From assembly GCA_009782555.1 (NCBI GenBank), contig WRIV01000007.1, forward strand, positions 62,001 to 126,000: a stretch of DNA of 64,000 nucleotides, written 5' to 3'. The translations under genes and the position numbers were made by a program. This stretch comes from Treponema sp. (GTDB taxonomy: Bacteria > Spirochaetota > Spirochaetia > Treponematales > Breznakiellaceae). A model generated the notes under the pieces. It saw only the letters and a list, made by a program, of their open reading frames with translations. It was not told the DNA's origin and ran no database searches. This document shows, in pieces, positions 7,992 to 17,300 of the stretch (positions are counted from its first letter, which is position 1; every line of letters starts with the position of its first letter).

Positions 7992-9961
7992 AGCGCGTCC
8001 ACCTCCTCCAGGATTTGTTTGTTGGTAAAGCCGAGCAGATCGATACAGCCAGTCCGGCATGCCGCCGAGCAGGCACCGCATCCGAGGCACAGGCCGGAAT
8101 TGACCTGGGCAACGCTGCGTGTTACGCGCTTGCCGTTGTATATTGACGGCACATCGACCATGCTGATGGCTTTCGCCGGGCAGACCTGCTCGCAGAAACG
8201 GCAGCCAGAACATTTTGTCGCGTCTACAGCGCTGATCATCGGGCTGGTTTCAAGCTGGTCTTTGGCCAAAAGCCCCAGCACTTTTGCAGCGGCGGCGGAA
8301 GCCTGGGCGACGGTATCGGGAATGTCTTTGGGGCCCTGAGCGGTTCCGCAGAGGAATACGCCGCCTGTCTGCGTCTCGACGGGGCGCAGCTTGGGATGGG
8401 CTTCGTTCAGCCAGCCGTCTTTGTCGATGCTGACACCGGCGAGACCTGCCACATCCGCCGAACCGGAAGCCGGCTCCATAGCAGTCTCCAACACCACAAG
8501 ATCCGCTTCGACGGTAACCTGCTGGCCAATGAGGGTATCTTCGCCCTTGCAGATCAGCTTGCCGTCCTCCTCGTAGATTTTGGAAACACGGCCTCTAATG
8601 TATGTAACGCCGTCCGCCCGTGTCTTGTCGTAGAATTCTTCGTAGCCCTTGCCGGGGGTGCGCACATCTATATAGAAAATAAAGACCTTTACACCCTCGA
8701 TTTTTTCCACCGTCTGATGGGCGTGCTTGGCGGCATACATACAGCAGGCGCGGGAACAATAGCCCCTGGCCTTGGCCGAGTCGCGGCTGCCCACGCATTT
8801 TACAATCACCACGGTTTTTGGTTCGGTCCAGTCACTTGGGCGCTTGATTTTGCCTTCGGTGGGGCCTGAAGCGTTCAGCAGCCGCTCGAATTGCAGGCCG
8901 CTGATAACGTTGGTGTACTTGCCGGCACCGTATTCGGGATAGTGGGCACCCCAGTTGATAAGATCGTACCCGGTCGCCAGGATGATCGCTCCGAAGGTAT
9001 CGGTGACGAAGTCTTCCTTATCCTCGAAGTTGATGCACCCCAGGGGGCATATTTTGGAACAAACCCCGCATTTGCCGCTGAGCAGCATGGTGCAGTGTTC
9101 CGGATCAATGACGGGTTTGGCCGGCACCGCCTGCGGGTACAGCTTGTAAATCGCCCGGCGCTTTGACAGCCCCTCGTCGAAGGGGTTGGTGACCTTCGTG
9201 GGACATTTTTCTTCGCAGGCACCGCAGCCGGTACAGGTATCGTGGTTAACATAGCGGGGCTTCTGCCGTATCGTCACCTCGAAATTGCCGATGTAGCCGG
9301 TAACTGCGGATATTTCGCAAGAGGTCATTAGCCTGATGTTGGGATGCGAGCCTGCCTCCGCCATTTTTGGCGTGGAAATACATGCCGAACAGTCCAGCGT
9401 GGGGAAGGTTTTATCGAGCTTCGCCATCTTGCCGCCGATGGAGGGCTGGCGTTCGACCAGCGTTACCTCGTAACCGGCATCGGCAATATCAAGCGCTGCC
9501 TGGATGCCGGCGATACCGCCGCCGATTACCAGACACTTCTTGTGTACCGGAATGGACGAGGTAAAAAGCGGCTGATTTTTCAGCACCTTGGCAACAGCCA
9601 TCTTTATTAAATCGATGGCTTTGGCTGTGGCTTTTTCCTTGTCGGTATGTACCCAACTGCACTGCTCCCGTATATTGGCGATTTCAAGCATATAGGGGTT
9701 TATGCTGGTTTTGGTGAGCATCTTGCGGAATGTGGTTTCGTGCATTCGAGGCGTACAGGAAGCGATAACCAGACGGTCCAGCTTCTGTTCCTCGATTACC
9801 TGTTTCATTGTTTCCTGCCCGGTTATTGAGCAGGTATACTTATTCGTAGCGGCATACACCACACCGGGGATCTGTTCAGCGGCGCGGGCCACCGCTTCCA
9901 CATCGACCACAGAAGCGATATTGGTACCACAATGGCAGATTACAACGCCTGTTCTGGCCAT
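7979..9961 (-). CDS. hdrA: HdrA, FAD and iron-sulfur subunit of a heterodisulfide reductase-like complex
   Basis: A full-length 660-residue HdrA. An N-terminal module with C9, C11, C44 and C69 precedes the FAD site GGGIAGIQAA (147-156). Then come the CSACISTPKM segment, ferredoxin motifs CTGCGACEEKCP and CGVCSKICP, and two C-terminal clusters CSGCRFCEQVCP and CLGCGACSAACR. In characterised relatives the FAD of HdrA splits electrons from NADH or H2 between ferredoxin and a second acceptor. All the cysteines are ordinary Cys codons, with no selenocysteine. The start is an ATG immediately after the hdrB stop. No hydrogenase subunits accompany it, so NADH through FlxA is the likely input. Confidence 0.93.
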   Translation of the reverse strand: MARTGVVICHCGTNIASVVDVEAVARAAEQIPGVVYAATNKYTCSITGQETMKQVIEEQKLDRLVIASCTPRMHETTFRKMLTKTSINPYMLEIANIREQCSWVHTDKEKATAKAIDLIKMAVAKVLKNQPLFTSSIPVHKKCLVIGGGIAGIQAALDIADAGYEVTLVERQPSIGGKMAKLDKTFPTLDCSACISTPKMAEAGSHPNIRLMTSCEISAVTGYIGNFEVTIRQKPRYVNHDTCTGCGACEEKCPTKVTNPFDEGLSKRRAIYKLYPQAVPAKPVIDPEHCTMLLSGKCGVCSKICPLGCINFEDKEDFVTDTFGAIILATGYDLINWGAHYPEYGAGKYTNVISGLQFERLLNASGPTEGKIKRPSDWTEPKTVVIVKCVGSRDSAKARGYCSRACCMYAAKHAHQTVEKIEGVKVFIFYIDVRTPGKGYEEFYDKTRADGVTYIRGRVSKIYEEDGKLICKGEDTLIGQQVTVEADLVVLETAMEPASGSADVAGLAGVSIDKDGWLNEAHPKLRPVETQTGGVFLCGTAQGPKDIPDTVAQASAAAAKVLGLLAKDQLETSPMISAVDATKCSGCRFCEQVCPAKAISMVDVPSIYNGKRVTRSVAQVNSGLCLGCGACSAACRTGCIDLLGFTNKQILEEVDALCQI

Positions 9962-10843
9962 TTACACCACCTCCTTTTTGTTAATCAGGTTTTTCAGCAG
10001 TTTTTTCGCCGGATGGAAATGGGTGGTGATGCCGCTTTTCCCAAAACTGGCCCCCATGGCTACCGCTAACAATTCAGTGAGGAAGTACACGGGAATATCG
10101 AAATCTTCACCAAACGCCATGTTCACCGCTCCCTGCCGCATATCCAGATTCATCATGCACATTGGACATGCGGTGATCAGGGCCTGCGCCCCGCTGGCCC
10201 GGGCGTTTTTGAATATTTTGTATAGAAGGGGTTTGCATTCCGCCGGCAGATCCACATGGTGGCTGGCGCCGCAGCATTCTGACTTGAAAGCCCAGTCAAC
10301 ACAGGTTGCCCCGGTTAAGTTCATCAATTCTTCCATTAATTGCGGATCTTTGCGGTTATCCATCCCGGTGATTTTTGGCGGCCGTGCATAGAGGCAGCCG
10401 TAATAACAGGCCACTTTTAGTCCTGTCAGGGGTTTTTTGATTTTGCCCTTAATGGCTTCCATGGCATCCGTGGCACTATAGGCTTCCAGTATGCTCACTA
10501 TATCTGCAGATCCCTTTATGGGCATTTCAATCAACCGGGAAAGCTTTTCCCGTTCCTCGCCGCGGGCAGCGTGTACGGCGCATTTCATGCGGGAATAACA
10601 GGAAGCGCAGGGTACCACTATTGGCAGATCAGGGTGCTGCTGTTCGGAAAGGGCCACATTTCTAGCCGGGAGAGCCAGCCCCAATTCATGGCTCATTGAA
10701 TGTCCCGCCGTAGCCCCGCAGCAGTTCCAGTCCTTGATTTCCAGAAACTCAAAACCTGCGGTACGGTTTACATATTCAAGCGATTTATGGTATTCAATGC
10801 CGGTAGCTTCCATGGCACAGCCCGGGTAGTACGAATATTTCAT
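9962..10843 (-). CDS. hdrB: HdrB, CCG-domain subunit
   Basis: HdrB carries the two non-cubane [4Fe-4S] clusters that reduce a disulfide-type substrate. Both CCG sets are complete: C9, C41-C42 and C79/C82 (CASC), then C146/C150, C190-C191 and C226/C229 (CPMC). The 293-residue length is normal. The ATG at 10843 overlaps the hdrC stop (ATGA) and follows AAGGAGG, so it is preferred over the frame-open start 24 bp upstream. No methanogen coenzyme M/B pathway or DsrC gene is visible, so the physiological acceptor is unknown. Confidence 0.92.
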   Translation of the reverse strand: MKYSYYPGCAMEATGIEYHKSLEYVNRTAGFEFLEIKDWNCCGATAGHSMSHELGLALPARNVALSEQQHPDLPIVVPCASCYSRMKCAVHAARGEEREKLSRLIEMPIKGSADIVSILEAYSATDAMEAIKGKIKKPLTGLKVACYYGCLYARPPKITGMDNRKDPQLMEELMNLTGATCVDWAFKSECCGASHHVDLPAECKPLLYKIFKNARASGAQALITACPMCMMNLDMRQGAVNMAFGEDFDIPVYFLTELLAVAMGASFGKSGITTHFHPAKKLLKNLINKKEVV

Positions 10844-11409
10844 ATCTTCAACGCCTCCTTCGCACAATTATCCATCAGCCTGCGAACAGCCTCCCGTTTC
10901 TTGACCATGGGGGGGAATATTTTGAGCTTTCCGCCCTTAAGCATACCCGGCAGGTAGGAAAAATGCTGGAAAAACCGTCCGCTGAAGACATTATAAAAAG
11001 CGGTCAAAGTCAGTTCGTGGTTTTTCCCAAACAAGTAGAGGGGCAAAAGAAAAAATTTAGTGAACAGGTAAGAACGCCGTATAGGCCGGATCCCTGCCGC
11101 CTCCGCTTGCTGCCTGACCGCCTCCATTAGTTCAGCGATCGGCACATCATGAGGACATCGGGCTGTACAGGTATAACAGGTGGCGCAAATCCAAGGTGCC
11201 TTGCTGTGCAAGGCTTCATCCAGGAGGCCCAGCTGCAGATGCCGCAGGACTTGCCGCGGCTTCAAATCCATGGTTTCGGCCATGGGACACCCGGCGGCGC
11301 ATTTGCCGCACTGATAACACTCATGCAGTTTTGCCCCTGCGCTGGCGGCCAGCGCCTCGATGCGCTGTTTATTCCCTGCCGGCAGCCGGCTGAGGTTTTT
11401 TTCGCCCAT
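10840..11409 (-). CDS. hdrC: HdrC, two-cluster ferredoxin subunit
   Basis: The first gene of the Flx/Hdr/menaquinone operon, 189 residues. It has two [4Fe-4S] motifs, C31/C34/C37/C41 and C75/C78/C81/C85, and a helical C-terminus rich in basic and hydrophobic residues (about 105-165). It passes electrons between HdrA and HdrB. The start ATG follows a GGAGGAGGGA ribosome site. A short GC hairpin (11424-11437) lies just upstream of that site and could affect initiation. Confidence 0.9.
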   Translation of the reverse strand: MGEKNLSRLPAGNKQRIEALAASAGAKLHECYQCGKCAAGCPMAETMDLKPRQVLRHLQLGLLDEALHSKAPWICATCYTCTARCPHDVPIAELMEAVRQQAEAAGIRPIRRSYLFTKFFLLPLYLFGKNHELTLTAFYNVFSGRFFQHFSYLPGMLKGGKLKIFPPMVKKREAVRRLMDNCAKEALKI

Positions 11410-11543
11410 TCTTATCCCTCCTCCCCGGAAAACCGGGTTTTAAGCATATTTTACCTGTCTTGTGCCAAAATTTCTACATAACATACAGGCATATGATAAA
11501 CGTACAAATATGCAGATAGACGGCCCAAGGCTAAAGCTCCATG

Positions 11544-11608
11544 ATGTTAGTGTATCAAAAAAATCAGGTTATAATATCCCTGAACATATTACTTGGATAT
11601 ACTAACAT
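11544..11608. repeat. Inverted repeat, 13-bp arms, in the hdrC-cydA control region
   Basis: The arms ATGTTAGTGTATC (11544-11556) and GATATACTAACAT (11596-11608) are inverted copies with one mismatch, 39 bp apart. Between them lies a smaller inverted pair, TCAGG (11564-11568) and CCTGA (11579-11583). The arrangement fits paired operator half-sites or looping better than an RNA hairpin, because there is no coding or leader context. The binding protein is unknown. Confidence 0.5.
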
Positions 11609-11673
11609 TTTTTACAGGGTAAAAAATACTTAGCTATATAATCAATGAATTATAGAAAAATGTAAAGATCATA

Positions 11674-11702
11674 TTGACATTTTTATTCTTTTTTAGTAAT
11701 CT
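11674..11702 (+). promoter_or_regulatory. Sigma-70-type promoter for cydA
   Basis: TTGACA (11674-11679), a 17-bp spacer and TAATCT (11697-11702) form a near-consensus housekeeping promoter. The start of transcription would be near 11709, leaving a leader of about 68 nt before the cydA ATG, which has AAGGAG 7 bp upstream. The same hexamers and spacing are found before tRNA-Arg at 43672. Confidence 0.75.
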
Positions 11703-11776
11703 CTGAGCAATACATTGAAGCAACGACGATGGATTTGTTACATTTTCGTTAATTTTATTGTATAAGGAGTGTAATA

Positions 11777-13183
11777 ATGGATGTTTTAGTGCTTGCGCGG
11801 CTGCAATTTGCAGTCACCACGGTGTTCCATTACTTTTTTGTACCGGTTACCATCGGACTCTCGTTGTTTATCGCCATACTGCAAACACGGTATCAGAAAA
11901 CAGGCGATGAAAGCGAAAAAAAACTGATTAAATTCATGGGCAAATTGTTTCTAATCAATTTTGCTATGGGCGTAGTCACCGGTATCGTACAGGAGTTTCA
12001 GTTCGGCATGAACTGGAGCGGATATGCCCGCTTTGTGGGGGATATTTTCGGCGCGCCGCTGGCTGTAGAAGCCCTGTTGGCGTTCTTCATCGAGTCCACC
12101 TTCCTGGGTTTGTGGGTGTTTGGCTGGGATAAACTTTCAAAGAAGGTACACCTCCTGTGTATCTGGCTGGCAGCGATTGCCACTTCCGTATCCGCCTACA
12201 TAATTCTTGCCGCTAACTCCTTTATGCAGGAACCCCAGGTTGGTGCGGCTGCTATCTTTAATGAAGCAACCGGGCGGATGGAGCTTAACGGAGTTCCCGG
12301 ATTTATCGCATTGGTTACCAATCCCCATGCCGCCTGGCAATGGGCCCATGTATTTGTCGGTGCACTGGCTACAACAGGCTTCCTCGCTCTGGGTTTTTCG
12401 GCCTATCAGCTGATCAAGGGCCGCGACGAGAAGGTGTTTCAAAAGAATTTCCGGCAGGGGCTTTTGTTTGCTCTTATCGGTACAGTGATGCTCTGGGCAG
12501 TCGGACACCTCCAGGGCGTATACGTGGCACATCAGAATCCAATGAAAATGGCCGCGGCGGACGGACACTGGAATACATCCGATAAACCTGACTGGCCGAT
12601 TATCGCCATTCCGAGCAAGGATCAGGGGAAAAACCTCTTCGATATCAAAATACCCGGTCTCTTGAGCTTCCTTACCTATAACAATTTCAGTGGAAAAGAA
12701 GTGCAGGGTATAAACGATCTCCAGGCACAAATGCAGGAACAATTCCCTGAATCAGAATTTCTGACCTCTGATTTTGTACCTAATGTATGGATAACCTTCT
12801 ATGCATTCCGAATTATGCTGGGATGCGGCGCTGCAATGCTGCTGGTACTTGCCTTGGCGCTATTATGGGGGAAACCAGGAACGCTGGAACAACGTCCTGC
12901 GGGCCTCAGATTACTGCCGTTCGCCATGGCGTTGCCCTATATAGCCAATGCCTGCGGCTGGATACTTGCCGAAGTAGGACGGCAGCCCTGGATTGTCTAT
13001 AAAATGCAAACGATAAATATGGCCGTGAGCAAAGTAGTGCCGGCACCCTATGTTGTACTCTCTCTGCTGGGATTTATCGTTCTTTATTCAACACTGACGA
13101 TCATCGCGGTAACACTGGCAGCAAAAACTGTCCGCGAAGGTTTGGATGCGTTTAAAGGGCCCTCCGGGGCTACCGCCGGTTAA
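11777..13183 (+). CDS. cydA: Cytochrome bd quinol oxidase subunit I
   Basis: CydA holds the three hemes and the quinol site of cytochrome bd, which reduces O2 to water without pumping protons. At 468 residues it is the short Q-loop form. The GRQPW signature is present (EVGRQPWIVYKMQT), as is the N-terminal heme-ligand His at residue 18 (VFHYFFVP). The paired Glu of helix III lie in LAVEALLAFFIESTFLG. In an anaerobic spirochaete it most likely serves high-affinity O2 removal and redox balance. The ATG has AAGGAG at ideal spacing. cydB follows 11 bp later. Confidence 0.97.
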   Translation: MDVLVLARLQFAVTTVFHYFFVPVTIGLSLFIAILQTRYQKTGDESEKKLIKFMGKLFLINFAMGVVTGIVQEFQFGMNWSGYARFVGDIFGAPLAVEALLAFFIESTFLGLWVFGWDKLSKKVHLLCIWLAAIATSVSAYIILAANSFMQEPQVGAAAIFNEATGRMELNGVPGFIALVTNPHAAWQWAHVFVGALATTGFLALGFSAYQLIKGRDEKVFQKNFRQGLLFALIGTVMLWAVGHLQGVYVAHQNPMKMAAADGHWNTSDKPDWPIIAIPSKDQGKNLFDIKIPGLLSFLTYNNFSGKEVQGINDLQAQMQEQFPESEFLTSDFVPNVWITFYAFRIMLGCGAAMLLVLALALLWGKPGTLEQRPAGLRLLPFAMALPYIANACGWILAEVGRQPWIVYKMQTINMAVSKVVPAPYVVLSLLGFIVLYSTLTIIAVTLAAKTVREGLDAFKGPSGATAG

Positions 13184-13194
13184 GGAGGACGGGT

Positions 13195-14232
13195 ATGGAT
13201 TTTTCAATTCTTCAAGCTTTGTGGTTTGCCCTGGTTGGGGTACTGTTCGCGGGCTATTTCTTTTTGGAAGGCTTCGATTACGGATCGGGTCTTATGATGC
13301 CCTTTTTAGGCAAAACCAATAACGAGCGCCGCCTAATTATTAATACATTGGGCCCCATCTGGGACGGCAATCAGGTGTGGCTGATTACAGCGGGCGGAGC
13401 GGTTTTTGCTGCATTCCCCCACTGGTATGCAACCCTGTTCAGCGGCTTTTACCTAGCTCTGTTTTTGATGCTGATTGGGCTTATTCTGCGTGTTGTCGCA
13501 ATTGAATGGCGCAGCAAAAAACAAGACCCCAAATGGACCGGACGCTGGGATTTTATTCTGGCGGCATCAAGCGGTTTGATTGCACTCCTGTGGGGCGTAG
13601 CGGTTTCCAATTTAGTCTTTGGTGTACCTATTGATGCTCACAAAGAATATGCCGGCGGCTTCTTTAATCTGCTTGCACCCTGGCATGTACTGAGCGGACT
13701 GTGCTTTGTGGCGTTATTCGCCTATCATAGCTGCCTGTTTATCGACATAAAGACCGACAACAAGGCCCTGCAGGTTCGCATTAAGCAAATTGCGCCGAAA
13801 CTCTTTTTTGCCATGCTGGTAATGCTGGTGATCTGGCTGGTTTGCGCATTCCTGATGAGCGGTATGTTCAAGGGTCCCCTGGCTCTAATTGCCCTAGCCT
13901 TAACGGTGCTGGCTGCGGTTGCACTGTTGTTCTCCATCTTTATGTTCCTGAAGGGCCGCTCCGGCTTTGCCTTCCTGGGTACCAGCCTGGGTATTGGCCT
14001 TTTCACCTTTGCCGTGTTTGCCGGAATGTTCCCCAATGTAATGATCGCCAGCAATAATCCGGCAAACAGCCTCACCATAGCCAATGCTTCGTCAACCCCA
14101 GCTACTTTGACGCTGATGACCATTGTGGCCTGTGTTCTGGTTCCCATCGTGCTTGCCTATCAGATCTGGACCTACTGGGTCTTCCGCAAGAAACTTACGG
14201 AAGAAGACCTAAAGGCTAATCTGGACTATTAA
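13195..14232 (+). CDS. cydB: Cytochrome bd quinol oxidase subunit II
   Basis: The heme-free CydB partner, 345 residues with eight or nine helices. Typical family segments are visible: GYFFLEGFDYGSG at the N-terminus, LGPIWDGNQVWLITAGGA, and the FPNVMIASNN segment near the C-terminus. It stabilises CydA and lines the oxygen path. The start ATG is preceded by AAGGAGGACGGGT. The gene is followed by a strong intrinsic terminator, which separates it from the cydDC gene. Confidence 0.96.
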   Translation: MDFSILQALWFALVGVLFAGYFFLEGFDYGSGLMMPFLGKTNNERRLIINTLGPIWDGNQVWLITAGGAVFAAFPHWYATLFSGFYLALFLMLIGLILRVVAIEWRSKKQDPKWTGRWDFILAASSGLIALLWGVAVSNLVFGVPIDAHKEYAGGFFNLLAPWHVLSGLCFVALFAYHSCLFIDIKTDNKALQVRIKQIAPKLFFAMLVMLVIWLVCAFLMSGMFKGPLALIALALTVLAAVALLFSIFMFLKGRSGFAFLGTSLGIGLFTFAVFAGMFPNVMIASNNPANSLTIANASSTPATLTLMTIVACVLVPIVLAYQIWTYWVFRKKLTEEDLKANLDY

Positions 14233-14255
14233 CAGAAACGTCTTATGAACATCAG

Positions 14256-14287
14256 AAGAGCCGCTTTAACAAAGCGGCTCTTTTTTT
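14256..14287 (+). terminator. Intrinsic terminator after cydB
   Basis: AAGAGCCGCTTT (14256-14267) pairs perfectly with AAAGCGGCTCTT (14271-14282) across a 3-nt loop, and the stem is followed by a run of seven T. It lies 24 bp after cydB and 35 bp before the cydDC start. cydDC must therefore be reached by read-through or by its own promoter. Confidence 0.9.
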
Positions 14288-14321
14288 ATACACTTTTGAA
14301 AATAATATTTGGTGATGCATA

Positions 14322-17300
14322 ATGATGGACAAAAACTTAATGCGAGAGAGTCTGCGGGACAGGCGGAATATGGCTGCCACCGTTATATGCGGCGCTTTGG
14401 GCGGTATATGCGCGGCGGCACAGGCATGGCTTTTGGCCTTGCTGGTAGCAACGGCGTTCCCGGGAGGAATAGTCCTGGGGGATCTGCAAAGACCGCTCGT
14501 ACTGCTTTTGGCCATCATTGTGCTGCGCGGCGGTCTTAACTGGCTGGAGGAACGCTGTGCCCTCTCTTTGGGAGGGAGCGTACAGCAAAACCTGCGCCGG
14601 CGGCTGCTGGAAAAAATAGATGCCCTTGGCCCGGTAAAAATACGCGAGCAACAGTATGGCGAACACTTGACCATGCTCACCGAAGGCCTTGATACCCTGG
14701 AAGTGTATTTTCAAAAATATCTGCCCCAGCTTTTTAAATGCGCCATTCTGCCCGTGGCTTTTTTGATCATCATCTTCCCTCTGGACTGGCCGACAGGGCT
14801 GATTATGGTCATAACCGCGCCTCTGGTTCCTCTTTTCATGTCCCTGATCGGTCAGTGGACCAAACACCACACGCTGCGGCAATGGAACGCGCTTTCCCAA
14901 ATGGGCGGCTATTTCCAGGATATTTTCGAGGGACTTTCAACCCTGAAACTGTTCAACCGCACTGCCGGACAGCGGGAAAAAACCGCCGATCTCAGCGAGG
15001 GCTTTCGTGTTACCAACCTGCAGGTACTGAAATGGGGTTTCCTTTCGGCGCTGGCGCTGGAGATGCTTACCACTATTTCCATTGCCATGATCTCCGTGGG
15101 ACTTGGCCTCAGGCTGGTCTACGGGGGTATCGATTTTCGCGGGGCACTTTTTTTGCTTTTTATTGCCCCGGAATTTTATTTACCCCTGCGTTCATTGGGC
15201 ACACAGTACCATAACAGCCTTAACGGCGCGGCGGCAGCGAAAAGTATGTTTGCCCTGCTGGAAAGAAAAGATGACCATACGGACGGAAACGCGAACTTCT
15301 GCGGCGATGCCGGTATAACGTTTGACAATGTTAGTTTCGTCTACGAAGCGGGAAGACCGGCATTGGACGGAGTAAGCTTTACCCTGCAGGCCGGTGAAAA
15401 ACTTGGGTTGGTGGGCGTTTCCGGCAGCGGAAAGACTACGCTGCTGCATCTGTTGGCGGGTTTTATCTGTCCTGATTCAGGCAGCATACGCCTGGGCGGG
15501 CAATCCCTGTCTTCCCTGAGTCCACAAACATTGCGGAATCAAATAGCTTTTGTATCCCAGGACCCTTATCTGTTCAGGGGTTCGCTCATGGACAATATAC
15601 GTCTGGGCAGCAGCGATGCCGGCAATGCAGAAATCATTTCCCTCTGCCGCGAACTAGGCGCGCATGAACTGTTCGCCGCCCTCCCCCAGGGCTACGATAC
15701 GCCGGTGGGACAGGGAGGCCGCGCGCTTTCCGGCGGGGAACGGCAGCTATTGGCTATTGCCCGCGCCTGCCTGAAGGACGCGCCGGTGATTTTGCTTGAC
15801 GAAGCCACCCGCAATGTCGACTGGCAGCACAACTATTCCCTGCAGCAAGCTTTAGCGCGGGTGTGTCGGGGTAAAACAGTGATAGTCATCGCCCACCGGC
15901 TGCAAACGCTGGCTGGCATGGACAAGCTTTTGGTTTTGGAGCAGGGGCGTATAGCGCAATTCGGCGCGTTCCATGAACTGCGCGCACAGCCGGGCGCTTT
16001 ATCCCGTTTATTGGGACAGAGCGCCGCCGATTGGACAGCAACCGCCGCTGAAGACGGAACTGCCGCGGCTGTGCCTGCGGAACCTGTACCGCTGCTCCAA
16101 ACTGAGCCGCCTGCGGAACCGGCAGCAATGGCAGCTACGCCATCCTCAGGCTCGCTCATGTCACGGATGCTGTTGCTATGCCGCCCTTATGCGGCGCTTA
16201 TTACCGGTTCAAGCCTGCTTTCGGCCTCCTCCATCGCCGCCAATATCGCGTTGCTGGGATTTTCCGCCTATCTTATCAGCCGCGCCTCCCTCTCCCCTCC
16301 CCTGTGGGATTTAATGACGGTTATTGTCGCCGTACGTTTTTTTGGCATAAGCCGTGCGGTACTGCGCTATGCCGAGCGTTATATCAGCCATGATGTTACC
16401 TTCCGCATTTTGACCAAACTGCGTCTGTGGTATTACGATCAAATGGAAAAGCTTTCCTTTGTGTCCCTGCAAAAACTGGGTCTGGGGAGGGTATTCAAGC
16501 ACATCATTGGCGACGTGGATATATTGAAATTCTTTTATCTGCGCGTCCTGACGGTGCCGGTGCAGGCTCTGCTGATTTTGGCGGCGGTCTCGATTTTTCA
16601 GGGCTATTACAACTGGAAGCTGGTTCTTGTGATTGCTGCCTTTTTTCTGTTGGGCGGAATAATCTGCCCTTACCTGCTGCGCCGCTTCCTTGTAAAACGC
16701 CGCACGGATTATAATGCCACGAGGCAGGTGTACAGCGAAACACTGTACGATTATATAAATGGACTTGCCGACCAGCAAATATACGGCGGCACTCGGCATC
16801 GCCTTGATACAATTGAGAATCATGGGCATAAGATTAAAAAAGAACGGTACTATATCGGCCTTTGGGACAGTTTCGCCTCGGCCATCTCCTCCCTGCTGGC
16901 GAATCTTGCCCTGTTCGCCGCGCTGCTGGTGATGATACCGCTGGTGGCCGCGCATCAGGTTAGTCCACTGGTGCTTGCCAGCGTGATCTGGGTCATGTGG
17001 GCATCCTTTGAAGCCCTGCAGCCGGTAGCCACCATGAGCGAATACCTGAACCTGTCCCGAGGCGCACTCTCCGGCATGGAAGAAGCTGCCGCACGGCCAC
17101 GGGAGCCGGAGCGTACAGGTACAAGGACTTTACCCGCGGCAGGCGGTTTAGCGGTGGAGAATCTCAGCTTTGCCTATGAGGAAGGTCAGCCGCTCTTACG
17201 AGATCTTTCTTTTGCATTACAGGCCGGCTCCAAAACAGCCCTGCTTGGCAGTTCCGGCGCGGGCAAAACTACGCTTTTAAATTTGATAACCGGCTTTTTG

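Larger units (their letters stand above)
11410..11776. other. 367-bp AT-rich divergent control region between hdrC and cydA
   Basis: There is no supportable gene here. It separates the minus-strand Flx/Hdr/menaquinone operon from the plus-strand cyd genes. It holds a GC hairpin beside the hdrC ribosome site (CCCGG, TTTT loop, CCGGG; 11424-11437), a long-arm inverted repeat (11544-11608), and a clear promoter for cydA (11674-11702). I saw no confident FNR or Rex half-site pair by eye. The size of the region suggests regulation of both operons by a shared redox or oxygen signal. Confidence 0.7.

Noticed and set aside
11455-11480. TTGGCAC on the minus strand upstream of hdrC, resembling a sigma-54 -24 element
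   Set aside because: No GC of a -12 element stands at the required spacing.
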